Assembly: GCF_021390175.1 (NCBI RefSeq)
Contig: NZ_CP090004.1
Span: forward strand, 1,488,001 to 1,552,000
Reading direction: 5' to 3'
Length of the DNA stretch: 64,000 nt
Source: Flagellimonas sp. HMM57
GTDB lineage: Bacteria > Bacteroidota > Bacteroidia > Flavobacteriales > Flavobacteriaceae
Below, in pieces: positions 16,902 to 25,239 of the stretch (position 1 is the stretch's first letter; the number at the start of each line of letters is the position of its first letter). The position numbers and the translations under genes are program-made. The notes under the pieces were generated by a model, which saw nothing but the letters and a program-made list of their open reading frames with translations, was not told the origin of the DNA and made no database searches.

Positions 16902-17557
16902 AGAATTCCGAACTTATAGAAGCCACCGTCGATTTTGTGAAACAAAAACTACATGGTGCTGAAGGAGGGCACGATTGGTTTCATATTGAACGTGTTTTCA
17001 ACACCGCAAAATTGATTTCAAGCTCAGAAAGAGTAGATACATTGGTAGTGCAATTGGCAGCATTGCTCCACGACATTGCAGACCCCAAATTTCATAATGG
17101 GGATGAATCCGTTGGACCTAGAACTGCAAGGGAATTCTTAGAGTCGAAGCAAGTCGGACCTGAGATAATCGAACATGTTGTCAACATCATAAAAAACCTA
17201 TCGTTCAAAAATAGTTTGGAAAAACAGCATCTATTTTCTTCAAAAGAACTGCATGTAGTACAAGATGCTGACCGGCTGGACGCCATTGGGGCCGTTGGTA
17301 TTGCCAGGGCTTTTAATTATGGTGGATTCAAGAACAGGGAACTTTACAACCCGAGTGTTTCTCCCAACTTGAATATGACCAAAGAGGAGTACAAAAAATC
17401 CAACACGCCTACCATAAATCACTTTTATGAAAAGTTATTGTTATTAAAAGATAAAATGAATACCGAAACTGGTAAAAAAATGGCAGAGAAGCGGCATCAA
17501 TACATGTTGGGGTTTCTGGAACAGTTCTATAGTGAATGGAATCCTTCGAAAAAATAG
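16898..17557 (+). CDS. HD-domain phosphohydrolase
   Basis: A 219-residue metal-dependent phosphohydrolase of the YedJ/PA4398-like group. The metal ligands are visible as H in HDWFHIERV, the HD pair in AALLHDIADPKF, and a later D in VVQDADRLDAIGA. It overlaps plsC by 4 bp. The family acts on nucleotides or other phosphate esters; the substrate is unknown. The last bases of the gene form one arm of the minus-strand terminator of the convergent glycosyltransferase. Confidence 0.88.
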   Translation: MKNSELIEATVDFVKQKLHGAEGGHDWFHIERVFNTAKLISSSERVDTLVVQLAALLHDIADPKFHNGDESVGPRTAREFLESKQVGPEIIEHVVNIIKNLSFKNSLEKQHLFSSKELHVVQDADRLDAIGAVGIARAFNYGGFKNRELYNPSVSPNLNMTKEEYKKSNTPTINHFYEKLLLLKDKMNTETGKKMAEKRHQYMLGFLEQFYSEWNPSKK

Positions 17558-17591
17558 CCAGCTGCAAAAACATGCCTTTTACAACTGGCTA
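17549..17591 (-). terminator. Intrinsic terminator of the GT2 gene, minus strand
   Basis: The arms TAGCCAG (17555-17561) and CTGGCTA (17585-17591) pair perfectly, with further pairs inward. On the minus strand the stem is followed by six T residues. The stem overlaps the stop codon of the convergent HD-domain gene. It lies 28 bases past the GT2 stop. Confidence 0.7.
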
Positions 17592-17618
17592 ACTAATGGA
17601 CTTAATTCTAAATTCAAT

Positions 17619-19049
17619 CTATTTTTTTTCAGGTAGGCCGCGGGTCAACCAACCGCCTCTTTTAACCGTTGCAATGGCATAGGGTGTAATCCATGATAAG
17701 CCAAAAGTGAACAAAATACTGTATGAATATGCCCACAGGGATTCTGATAATTCGTAACGCTTTGCATAGATTAAAACGGGAAAGGTAGATACTATAAGAA
17801 TACTGAAAAGTGTTGAACTTAAAAATAATAATGGGTGAGTTATGATGAAGAAGAGCATAAAGATCAAAAATGGATAGCTCATGATTATTTTCAAAGATTG
17901 ATTAATGAACAAGAGCCTTGTTCCCAATTTAGCGCCCTTTCTAAAATTTGTAAAAACGTATTTGGACATAGCTATATTCTCGCGAACATTACTTCTGCCC
18001 CATCTGATGAACATTTTATACAATCCTCGATATTTTTCAGGAACGTTTGTATAGGCATATGCGTTTCTTTGGAACAATACATGATACCCTTGTTTAAGAA
18101 TCATGTTTGTCAATGCACAATCTTCACCAATATCTGAGGGCTTTCCCATAAAAGTTTGATTTATCCAATCTTCAAGACATGCAAAAACTGCTTTGTTCCG
18201 ATAGGCAGCAAGAGCTCCTGGCGTACAGAGCACCGATTTAAGACTGCTTTCTGTTGAACGAATAAATTCAAAGCTCAAAACAAAACTTACATCCAACATT
18301 TTGGGCAGTAAAGCTCGCTCATTGTTCAAAACTCGAATATTACCTGCAACGGCGCCACAATCTTTGTTGGTAACAAATGGACTTACCAGGTTCCTCAAAG
18401 TATCTTTTTTTACTATGGAATCACTATCGACCGTTACAAAAATCTCACCTGTTGCTTCATTAAAACCTCGATACAAGGCGTGACGTTTACCCATATTTTT
18501 GGGTTGTTTATAAATCATCAAGCATTCACCTATTTCCTTTTTTGCTTCTTGAATCCAATCCCAAGTATCGTCTTGACTACCATCATCGATTGCAAGGAGC
18601 TGCAGTTTTTCCTTAGGAAAATCACTATCCGCCAAGCTCATCAAAGTATCCCAAACTTGTTTGCCTTCGTTATAAGCAGGTACGATCACAGTACAGGTTG
18701 GCAACTCTTCATCAGATACCGTATTAATAGGTTTATATTTAAAATACAGATAAAGCGTATAAGCAAAAAAAACTGCTTTGAATACAAACAAGCTACTTGC
18801 AACGATCATAAAAGTCAACCCAATGGTAGAATCCATTCTTTCCAAATTAAATTTGGTGAAATCGTTTTGTAGAATATATATTAAATACGCTGCTCCAATC
18901 ATTAGCACAAAAGTGCTCCCCATGACAAAAACACCCCAAGCATCTGCTGTTTCAAAAAAAGTCTGAATCTTATTTTTCAACCCTAAATTTTTTGAGTTGA
19001 ATTGGGAATTATGAGATGTATTTTTAATTTTCATATAGTTATCATTCAA
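17619..19049 (-). CDS. Processive family 2 glycosyltransferase, membrane bound
   Basis: A 476-residue enzyme resembling hyaluronan synthase, NodC and poly-N-acetylglucosamine synthases. Two N-terminal membrane segments (about 38-60 and 75-100) precede the GT-A domain, with DDGSQDDTW, the metal-binding VTVDSDS, the GEDCALTN acid motif and a RWGRS motif in place of QxxRW. Three to four C-terminal membrane segments follow, forming an export channel. A start at 19034 (MKIKNTSHN) is also possible. It likely makes a cell-surface beta-linked polysaccharide, but no partner genes (deacetylase, periplasmic exporter) are next to it. Confidence 0.88.
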   Translation of the reverse strand: MNDNYMKIKNTSHNSQFNSKNLGLKNKIQTFFETADAWGVFVMGSTFVLMIGAAYLIYILQNDFTKFNLERMDSTIGLTFMIVASSLFVFKAVFFAYTLYLYFKYKPINTVSDEELPTCTVIVPAYNEGKQVWDTLMSLADSDFPKEKLQLLAIDDGSQDDTWDWIQEAKKEIGECLMIYKQPKNMGKRHALYRGFNEATGEIFVTVDSDSIVKKDTLRNLVSPFVTNKDCGAVAGNIRVLNNERALLPKMLDVSFVLSFEFIRSTESSLKSVLCTPGALAAYRNKAVFACLEDWINQTFMGKPSDIGEDCALTNMILKQGYHVLFQRNAYAYTNVPEKYRGLYKMFIRWGRSNVRENIAMSKYVFTNFRKGAKLGTRLLFINQSLKIIMSYPFLIFMLFFIITHPLLFLSSTLFSILIVSTFPVLIYAKRYELSESLWAYSYSILFTFGLSWITPYAIATVKRGGWLTRGLPEKK

Positions 19050-19270
19050 ATATCATAGTGTTATACGCAGCCAATTCTTTTTTAGATGACCTTTTAAACT
19101 TTTTTAACGTTAAATCCACAACGAGTTCTATTATTAACGGGAATCTGTCATTTTTACAATGGTAAATGAGCGCATATTGGTCGCATATGATCGATTTATT
19201 TTGAGCAAATCAAACCGTAAAACGACTATCACTTTTTTGTATCTTCAAGGCAACATCTAATTCCAGTAAA

Positions 19271-20695
19271 ATGCAAAGAAGAAAGTTCCTTAAACAGGCG
19301 GCAGCAACCTCTACCGTATTTTCAATCGTCCCAAGTTATGTGTTAGGAAAAACACATGTTCCACCAAGTGACACCCTTTATGTCGCAGCCTTCGGCGTAG
19401 GCGGAAGGGGCAATGGTGTAATACAGGGTTTGGCCAATACGGGAAAAGTAAAGTTTGTTTCTTTTTGCGATGTGGACGAAAGACGCGCACAAAAGACTTA
19501 TGAACTCTTTCCTGATGTAAAACGCTTTAAGGACTTCAGAAAAGTTTACGATGCACATGTAAAGGATATAGATGCTGTAATGGTCGCTACCCCCGATCAT
19601 ACACATGCTTCCATTGCACTTCCTTTTATGCGCGAAAAAAAACATGCCTATGTTGAAAAACCATTGACCCATAATATTCATGAAGCAAGATTGATGACCA
19701 AAGTTGCAGCTGAAAACGGAATTGTAACCCAAATGGGAAATCAAGGCGCTTCTAGTGATGGTAGTCGTATTGCCCGTGAATGGGTAGACCTTGGGTTACT
19801 GGGCAAAATCCATACTATCGATTGTTGGACCAATCGCCCCGTATGGCCACAGGGTGTTCCATTGCCTTCAAAAAAACAACGGGTACCAAAGGAATTGGAC
19901 TGGGACCTATGGCTTGGTCCTGCTGCCATGCGGGACTATAATGCTGCTTACTTGCCTTTTAAATGGCGTGGTTGGTGGGATTTTGGAACAGGAGCCTTGG
20001 GAGACATGGGGTGCCATATCATGGAAACTCCTTTTAGTGTTTTGGACCTAGGTTATCCTACCGAGGCAGAGGCCAGTTGTACAACGGTTTGGGTAGGGGA
20101 TTTTGTTGAGGCCGATTATAGCCCCTCTTGCCCTCCCTCATCCAAAATACACCTGAAGTTTGAACATGAACATCATGGCGATATAGCGTTGAACTGGTAC
20201 GATGGTGGTATAAAACCGGACCTTCCGGATGAGCTTAAAGATGATGAAACTATCGGCGATAATGGTGGTGGTACTATAATGTATGGCGAAAAAGGAATCT
20301 TGATATGTGATACCTATTCTAAAAACCCACGTTTACTACCCTCAGAGATGACAGGTCTTATAAATTCCCCAGAACCAAAATATCCCAGAATTGCGGGCGG
20401 AGCTGATGGACATATTGCCAATTTTGTGGATGGATGCATGAATGGAACGACCACCTCTTCAAACTTTGCCAAAGCAGGTCCGCTTACGGAAACAGTTCTT
20501 ATGGGAAACCTTGCCGTAAAAGCATATCAATATAAAGTATTGCAAGAAGGTAAAAAAGTAGGTGATTGGGCGCCTTATGACTACCCGGGTAGAAGAAAAT
20601 TGCTTTGGGACGGCAAGAATATGAAAATCACCAATTACGATAAGGCAAATGAATGGGTTACCCGTCAATATCGCAAGGGGTGGGAATTGAGCTAG
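19271..20695 (+). CDS. Gfo/Idh/MocA family oxidoreductase, Tat-exported
   Basis: A 474-residue NAD(P)-binding protein with a Tat signal (MQRRKFLKQAAATSTVFS). The Rossmann motif FGVGGRGNG starts near residue 41, and the family EKP motif is in YVEKPLTHN. A C-terminal substrate domain contains WDFGTGALGDMGCH, common in the large exported Bacteroidota group of this family, which includes glycosidase-like members that use NAD as a bound cofactor. It lies upstream of a GNAT gene on the same strand with a 12-bp gap. The substrate, probably a sugar derivative, is unknown. Confidence 0.9.
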   Translation: MQRRKFLKQAAATSTVFSIVPSYVLGKTHVPPSDTLYVAAFGVGGRGNGVIQGLANTGKVKFVSFCDVDERRAQKTYELFPDVKRFKDFRKVYDAHVKDIDAVMVATPDHTHASIALPFMREKKHAYVEKPLTHNIHEARLMTKVAAENGIVTQMGNQGASSDGSRIAREWVDLGLLGKIHTIDCWTNRPVWPQGVPLPSKKQRVPKELDWDLWLGPAAMRDYNAAYLPFKWRGWWDFGTGALGDMGCHIMETPFSVLDLGYPTEAEASCTTVWVGDFVEADYSPSCPPSSKIHLKFEHEHHGDIALNWYDGGIKPDLPDELKDDETIGDNGGGTIMYGEKGILICDTYSKNPRLLPSEMTGLINSPEPKYPRIAGGADGHIANFVDGCMNGTTTSSNFAKAGPLTETVLMGNLAVKAYQYKVLQEGKKVGDWAPYDYPGRRKLLWDGKNMKITNYDKANEWVTRQYRKGWELS

Positions 20696-20707
20696 TATTT
20701 TTGGTCA

Positions 20708-21172
20708 ATGGAAAGTACTGGAAAAATACAGATCATTAGGTTATCGAAAACAGACCTACTTCTTTTTAAAAAGCTAGTTACGCTGTTTAATGAAGTTTTT
20801 GAGGAAAACAGTACAATTGCATCAGATGCCCATTTGCAAAAACTAATCGCCAAGCCAGAATTTTACGCTGTAGTTGCAATCACCAATGATATACTTTTAG
20901 GGGGACTTACTGCCTATGAACTTCAAAGCTATTATAATGATAAAAGCGAATTGTACATTTATGATATTGCCATAAAGAGTGAATTTCAAAACAAAGGGAT
21001 TGGCAAACAACTAATTCAACACCTAAAAGAATTGGGTTCTGAAAATAGCATATCAACCATTTTTGTTGATGCACATTCTGAAGATAAACAAGCAGTTGCG
21101 TTTTACGGATCGGTATTTGGAGAACGTGAAAAGGTAGACCATTTTAATTTTGAGATTCAATCAAGTTCGTGA
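20708..21172 (+). CDS. GNAT acetyltransferase resembling AAC(3)-I
   Basis: A 154-residue acetyltransferase. The central SELYIYDIAIKSEFQNKGIG segment holds the acetyl-CoA pyrophosphate-binding loop (QNKGIGKQL). The C-terminal part (VDAHSEDKQAVAFYGSVFG, then VDHFNFEI) closely follows the pattern of aminoglycoside 3-N-acetyltransferases of type I. The gene lies 12 bp after the Gfo/Idh/MocA gene. Whether it acts on aminoglycosides or another amine is unknown; a chromosomal housekeeping role is more likely than acquired resistance, since no mobile element is nearby. Confidence 0.82.
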   Translation: MESTGKIQIIRLSKTDLLLFKKLVTLFNEVFEENSTIASDAHLQKLIAKPEFYAVVAITNDILLGGLTAYELQSYYNDKSELYIYDIAIKSEFQNKGIGKQLIQHLKELGSENSISTIFVDAHSEDKQAVAFYGSVFGEREKVDHFNFEIQSSS

Positions 21173-21174
21173 AA

Positions 21175-22422
21175 TCACTTTTTTAATTTTTTCCTAAGGT
21201 GCTCTTTCATCAATTCGTTCTCTGTTAAATCAATGGCTTTTTGAAGTGTTGAGTTGTACTTTTTTAAACTTTTGGATTCTAGCAATAGCGTTGCCTTAAT
21301 CGCAAAAAATAATCCAGTGGTATCAAAATCATTATTTTTTGCAACTTTTTGTAACTCTTCAAGCCCTTTTTCTGAGCCTTGGACCTTGGCGAATGGTACT
21401 ATTCGGTTCAACGCCAGCATGGGTGTGTATTGTATCCGTAATTGCACATCGTACAAATACAGAATACTTTTCCAGTCTGTTTGTTGAAATGTCTTCGCAA
21501 TACAATGGTAATACGAACGTGCAGCCTCTAAATGATAACTTGAAGGATTTTTGTCCGCTGTTCCGGCATTTTCCAAATGATGGATTCCTATTCGAATCAA
21601 TTCTTGATTGTACAAACTCCTATCATGATGTTCCAAAGAGACTAAACTCCCTTCTTTATCCAATCGAGCATCAAACCGGGAGGCATGAAAGCACATCAAG
21701 GCAATCAACGCTTCCAGATTTGGGTGGGAGCAATATCTATTTTTCCGCAACAACAACGCCAACCTCAGTGCCTCATAGCAAATATCCCTTTTCAACAGTT
21801 GTGCTCCAGTGGTGGCGGCATATCCTTCAGAAAACAATAAATAAATGATGCGAAGCACCTGGAACAATCGTGACTGCAAACCCATCTGAACCGGTATCTG
21901 AAGGAACTGCACCTTCTCCCTAAACTGTTTCTTGGCCCTAGTAAACGATTTTGCAATGGTTTCCTCTTTCTTTAACAAAGCATCGGCAAGTTCTTTGTTA
22001 CTGAATCCCCCCATCAGTTTAAGGCTCAATATGATTTGGTATTCTTGGGAGAGCGCTGGATGGCAACATGCAAAAATCATGTTCAACTGGCTATCTTCAA
22101 GAGCGTCTTCCAACACAATTTCACTCTCTTTTTTACCCTTTTCTATCGAAAAAGGTTTGTTCCCCACCAAATCCGATTTCTTGTCTCGGCGAAGTATATC
22201 AATAAGCCGATTTTGCGCTACCCGAAATAACCATGCCGTAGGATTATCAGGAATAGATTTATACCCCCATACCTGCATCGCTTTTAAAAATGTGTCCTGT
22301 GCCGCATCTTCAATTTGCTCAAGAAAACTGGTCCCATATTTATTCGTGAGCAAGGCCACAATTTTTCCGTATTCGTTACGAAAAAGATGTTCAAGCGTTT
22401 GATTAAGTTGGTGGGTTGACAT
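21175..22422 (-). CDS. ECF sigma factor with long C-terminal domain (ECF42-like)
   Basis: The start is taken at 22422 (MSTHQLNQTLEHLFRNEYG), giving 415 residues; an upstream ATG at 22473 is possible. The N-terminal sigma2 (about 10-75) and sigma4 (about 110-165) regions are followed by a 230-residue helical domain of the DUF6596/TPR-like type. This build is that of ECF41/42-type factors that have no anti-sigma factor and are self-regulated by the C-terminal part. The adjacent upstream YCII/DGPF protein is the known genomic partner of ECF42, which supports the assignment. Targets are unknown. Confidence 0.87.
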   Translation of the reverse strand: MSTHQLNQTLEHLFRNEYGKIVALLTNKYGTSFLEQIEDAAQDTFLKAMQVWGYKSIPDNPTAWLFRVAQNRLIDILRRDKKSDLVGNKPFSIEKGKKESEIVLEDALEDSQLNMIFACCHPALSQEYQIILSLKLMGGFSNKELADALLKKEETIAKSFTRAKKQFREKVQFLQIPVQMGLQSRLFQVLRIIYLLFSEGYAATTGAQLLKRDICYEALRLALLLRKNRYCSHPNLEALIALMCFHASRFDARLDKEGSLVSLEHHDRSLYNQELIRIGIHHLENAGTADKNPSSYHLEAARSYYHCIAKTFQQTDWKSILYLYDVQLRIQYTPMLALNRIVPFAKVQGSEKGLEELQKVAKNNDFDTTGLFFAIKATLLLESKSLKKYNSTLQKAIDLTENELMKEHLRKKLKK

Positions 22423-22514
22423 AATCCGTTGTATGGTAACAGCAAAAGGCCATATTGTGTTATGTATATCCACATCATGGCCTAAAGACTAATTGGTCGG
22501 TATAGCTTTTTTGC

Positions 22515-22868
22515 CTAATATTCATCAAGGTCCATAATCTGGCGTACTTCAACGGTACTGCCTTCATAGTCGAAAATAGGGCATCCCTTGGATATTTCCG
22601 TAGCCTCCTCCAAGCTTTTGGCAGAAATTATCAGATAACCTCCTACCAATTCTGCGCCTTCGGCATGGGGGCCGTTAGTGACCACTTCTCCACGGTTATG
22701 CACTACTTTTCCATCCGCGTCCAATGGGAGGCCATCCAAAAGATGGCCCTTTTCTTGAAGACCTCCCATCCACTTTCCCCATACTTCCATATGGGCCTGC
22801 TTTTCTTCTTGGGACAATTTCTCATAGGCTTCGTCCCCACCTCTAAACAAATACAAAAAATTACTCAT
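22515..22868 (-). CDS. YCII/DGPF-domain protein, partner of the ECF sigma factor
   Basis: About 117 residues from ATG 22868 (MSNFLYLFRGGDEAYEKLS); a start 21 bases upstream at 22889 is also open. It has the YCII fold pattern, with a central histidine (VVHNRGEVV) and the GAELVGGYLIISAKSLEEA segment of DGPF proteins. It precedes the ECF42-like sigma factor on the same strand with a 92-bp gap. In other bacteria DGPF genes are targets and neighbours of ECF42 factors. The enzyme activity is unknown. Confidence 0.85.
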   Translation of the reverse strand: MSNFLYLFRGGDEAYEKLSQEEKQAHMEVWGKWMGGLQEKGHLLDGLPLDADGKVVHNRGEVVTNGPHAEGAELVGGYLIISAKSLEEATEISKGCPIFDYEGSTVEVRQIMDLDEY

Positions 22869-23074
22869 TGGTTTACGTTTTATGTCCATTGCTGAATGGA
22901 CCGGTTTATACTTTGTTTCATCTTATTGACGAAAATGAATTATCGAATTGGACAGTTCTTTAAATTTATTTAAAAAATTCTAGTTCTCATTTCTAACGAA
23001 CGTGAGAAATCTTTGGTCGATACTTCTCGACTGCTCCTTCGACTACGCTTAGGGTATCAGCTCGAAATGGCATA

Positions 23075-24148
23075 TCAGAACAATTTCATCTGTCCATCTT
23101 TGTATGCTGCATGCAAATCTTTTCGCAAAGCGGGAAACTCTCTGCCTTGAAAATACTTTTTTCTGGCCAGCTTCGCCATATCGTGAATTTGTTTTGCCAC
23201 ATGACCTTCACCTCTGTTTCGCAATCCAAATCTACTGTCGTTAATGCTTCCTCCATGACATTCTTGAATCAAGTGCAGCACTTTTTCGGCCCTATCCGGC
23301 ATGGCTTTTTTAATCCAATCGGTAAAAATCTGACCAATGGCGCCATTTAATCTAACAACCGTAAAGGCAAAAGAGACCGCACCATTATCTGCTACCGCTT
23401 TTGCAAGTTTCAACAATTCGTGACTGTTGATTCCCGGAATCATTGGAGCGAGCATGGCATTGACCGGAATTTTATTTTCTGACAATACTTTGATGGTGTT
23501 CAAACGTTTTTGAATGGAAGCTGTTCTCGGTTCCAGTTTCCTTCTTGTTTTTTCTGAAAGTGAGGTGACCGAAATGTTCACCCCCACCAACTGATGGGCA
23601 TTCAATTCCTTTAAGACATCCAAATCCCGAAGTATCAAAGCGTTTTTTGTGATGATACCCACTGGATGGCGATACTTTAAAAAAACCTTTAGACAAGCTC
23701 TGGTAATCTCAAATTGTTTCTCCGCAGGTTGATAGCAATCCGTGTTCCCGGACATGACGATGGTCTGTGCCTTCCAATTCTTATGTTTTATTTTGGTTTC
23801 CAACAGCTCCGGGGCAGACTTCTTCACCAAAATCTTTCGCTCAAAATCCAGTCCGGCACTATACCCCCAATATTCGTGGGCGTTGCGCGCGTAGCAATAC
23901 ACGCAGCCATGCTCACAACCTTGGTAGGGATTCATGGAATAGGACATGCCCACATCTGGGCTGTCCACTTTGTTTACAATGGTCTTGGGAAATATAGGGA
24001 TGTACTCGGTCTTGGTCTTTTCAGGTTCTTCATCTTCCAAACGACAGAATTCCAAGAAGTCCTCACGCATTTCATACACATGTTGAAGAAATCTATTGGG
24101 TGTGTTTTTCTGGGCACCGTGACTTTTTAGGAATTCTTTGGATTTCAT
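23075..24148 (-). CDS. PA0069-family radical SAM protein
   Basis: A 357-residue radical SAM enzyme. The 4Fe-4S cluster cysteines are C78, C82 and C85 (GCEHGCVYCYARN), in the CxxxCxxC spacing. The family is often annotated as SplB-like because of distant similarity to spore photoproduct lyase, but it lacks proof of a DNA-repair role and the organism is not a spore former. The N-terminus is polar, with no export signal. It stands alone on the minus strand. Confidence 0.88.
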   Translation of the reverse strand: MKSKEFLKSHGAQKNTPNRFLQHVYEMREDFLEFCRLEDEEPEKTKTEYIPIFPKTIVNKVDSPDVGMSYSMNPYQGCEHGCVYCYARNAHEYWGYSAGLDFERKILVKKSAPELLETKIKHKNWKAQTIVMSGNTDCYQPAEKQFEITRACLKVFLKYRHPVGIITKNALILRDLDVLKELNAHQLVGVNISVTSLSEKTRRKLEPRTASIQKRLNTIKVLSENKIPVNAMLAPMIPGINSHELLKLAKAVADNGAVSFAFTVVRLNGAIGQIFTDWIKKAMPDRAEKVLHLIQECHGGSINDSRFGLRNRGEGHVAKQIHDMAKLARKKYFQGREFPALRKDLHAAYKDGQMKLF

Positions 24149-24205
24149 TTATTGGATTTATTCCAAATTTATGGAATTTATCCAATATTTTATATCGTCC
24201 ATACA

Positions 24206-24236
24206 TAAAAAAAGCTGGGCGACCTGCCCAGCTTTT
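24206..24236 (-). terminator. Intrinsic terminator of the collagen-like lipoprotein gene
   Basis: A perfect 11-bp stem AAAAGCTGGGC/GCCCAGCTTTT with a 5-base loop (24221-24225). On the minus strand it is followed by a run of T residues. It lies about 45 bases past the stop at 24283. Confidence 0.85.
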
Positions 24237-24282
24237 CAATTGATTAATTTAAAAATGACATAAAGTCAAAAGAACAATCTTG

Positions 24283-24930
24283 TTATAATCCAAAGTGATC
24301 GACCATAGCATGGTAATCGTTAGTGTCGACGCCTGCTGCTTTAAGTTCATCCACTATGCTTTGGGAAGCACCTTTACCAGGCGATTGAACCAAAGCCTCA
24401 ATGGCGATTATTCTTAATTCATCATACTTGCCTTCAGGAACATTATATATGCTGTCATCTATAGTATTGTGAAAACGAATTATCAAGAGCCCTGTCTCCT
24501 CATTTATATAGTATCTAGTATATTTAGAGTTTGATTCTATGGGTCCAGGTACCGAATAAATTAAATTATTATCTTCTAGATAAATAAACCAAGCATACTT
24601 GGGTATTTCCTCTAATGCGATGAAACTGGTAGTTAGATCATAGACAAGCTCACTACCAGAGAATCCGCTAACGTCCACGTCCATACGAAATACATTGGCA
24701 TTACCATCATCACCCTGTTCTCCTTGCTCTCCCTTACAATCAAGGGCATCAAAGTTGCCATCATCATTGACATCCTCTTCTGCATCTCCAGTTCCGTTAC
24801 CATTAAGGTCCCAACAGCTTACACCATCGGCACCGGGCAGTCCGTCCGTTCCATTCTCACCATTGGAGCATGCGCATAAAGTCAATGCTGTACAAAGTAG
24901 GGCCATGTTCATTAATTTAATTGTTTTCAT
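24283..24930 (-). CDS. Lipoprotein with short collagen-like and calcium-loop segments
   Basis: A 215-residue protein. The signal MKTIKLMNMALLCTALTLC ends in a lipobox-like LTLCAC, so it is probably lipid anchored. Residues about 25-80 contain GxY-rich stretches (NGTDGLPGADG and KGEQGEQGDDG) flanking an acidic DLNGNGTGDAEEDVNDDGN loop that resembles paired EF-hand-like calcium sites between two cysteines. The rest (about 85-215) is a globular beta-rich part with no recognised family. This mosaic is common in Bacteroidota surface proteins. It has its own terminator. Confidence 0.75.
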   Translation of the reverse strand: MKTIKLMNMALLCTALTLCACSNGENGTDGLPGADGVSCWDLNGNGTGDAEEDVNDDGNFDALDCKGEQGEQGDDGNANVFRMDVDVSGFSGSELVYDLTTSFIALEEIPKYAWFIYLEDNNLIYSVPGPIESNSKYTRYYINEETGLLIIRFHNTIDDSIYNVPEGKYDELRIIAIEALVQSPGKGASQSIVDELKAAGVDTNDYHAMVDHFGL

Positions 24931-24958
24931 CGGTTTACTTTTTTATGGGTTATACCGT

Positions 24959-24966
24959 CAAAAGTA
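24959..24966 (-). promoter_or_regulatory. -7 box upstream of the collagen-like lipoprotein gene
   Basis: On the minus strand this reads TACTTTTG, an exact TAnnTTTG, 28 bases before the ATG at 24930. The nearest TTG lies about 27 bases further upstream, slightly long for the usual spacer. Confidence 0.4.
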
Positions 24967-25239
24967 GTTTGGCCTTAAAGTTCATTTATAGTACAATTGA
25001 CCTTTGCCCTATATAGATTGATGGATGCCTAGATTGAGTTGATATGAGGCGATTTTTGAGCGGCTTTTCTTGTTTCCAACCCATAGATAACCATGGATAT
25101 AGTTCAACTATAACCTGTAACCGCTAGGAAAACCCCATTTGGGTATTACGAACATTTTAGTACAACAACAAAAACCTTCTTAAAGAAGGTCTCTTGGATT
25201 TTCATTCTAAAAATATATGGTAAGAATTAAGTGCTCAAT
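24967..25239. other. Intergenic region with a small palindrome
   Basis: Part of a 309-bp gap. It contains a perfect palindrome TATAGTT-C-AACTATA at 25098-25112 that could be an operator, and a weak 7-bp hairpin near 25174-25190. No ORF or RNA gene is supported. Confidence 0.5.
25171..25190 (-). terminator. Possible weak terminator after the 516-residue protein gene
   Basis: The stem ACCTTCT/AGAAGGT (25174-25180 with 25184-25190) and a 3-base loop is followed on the minus strand by TTTTGTTG. It lies about 50 bases past the stop at 25240. The stem is short. Confidence 0.45.

Noticed and set aside
18480..18872. 130-residue antisense ORF within the GT2 gene
   Set aside because: It is a shadow of a strongly supported coding frame with no recognisable domain.
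21339..22402. Long antisense ORFs in the ECF sigma factor gene
   Set aside because: No domain or signal; explained by the codon use of the real gene on the minus strand.
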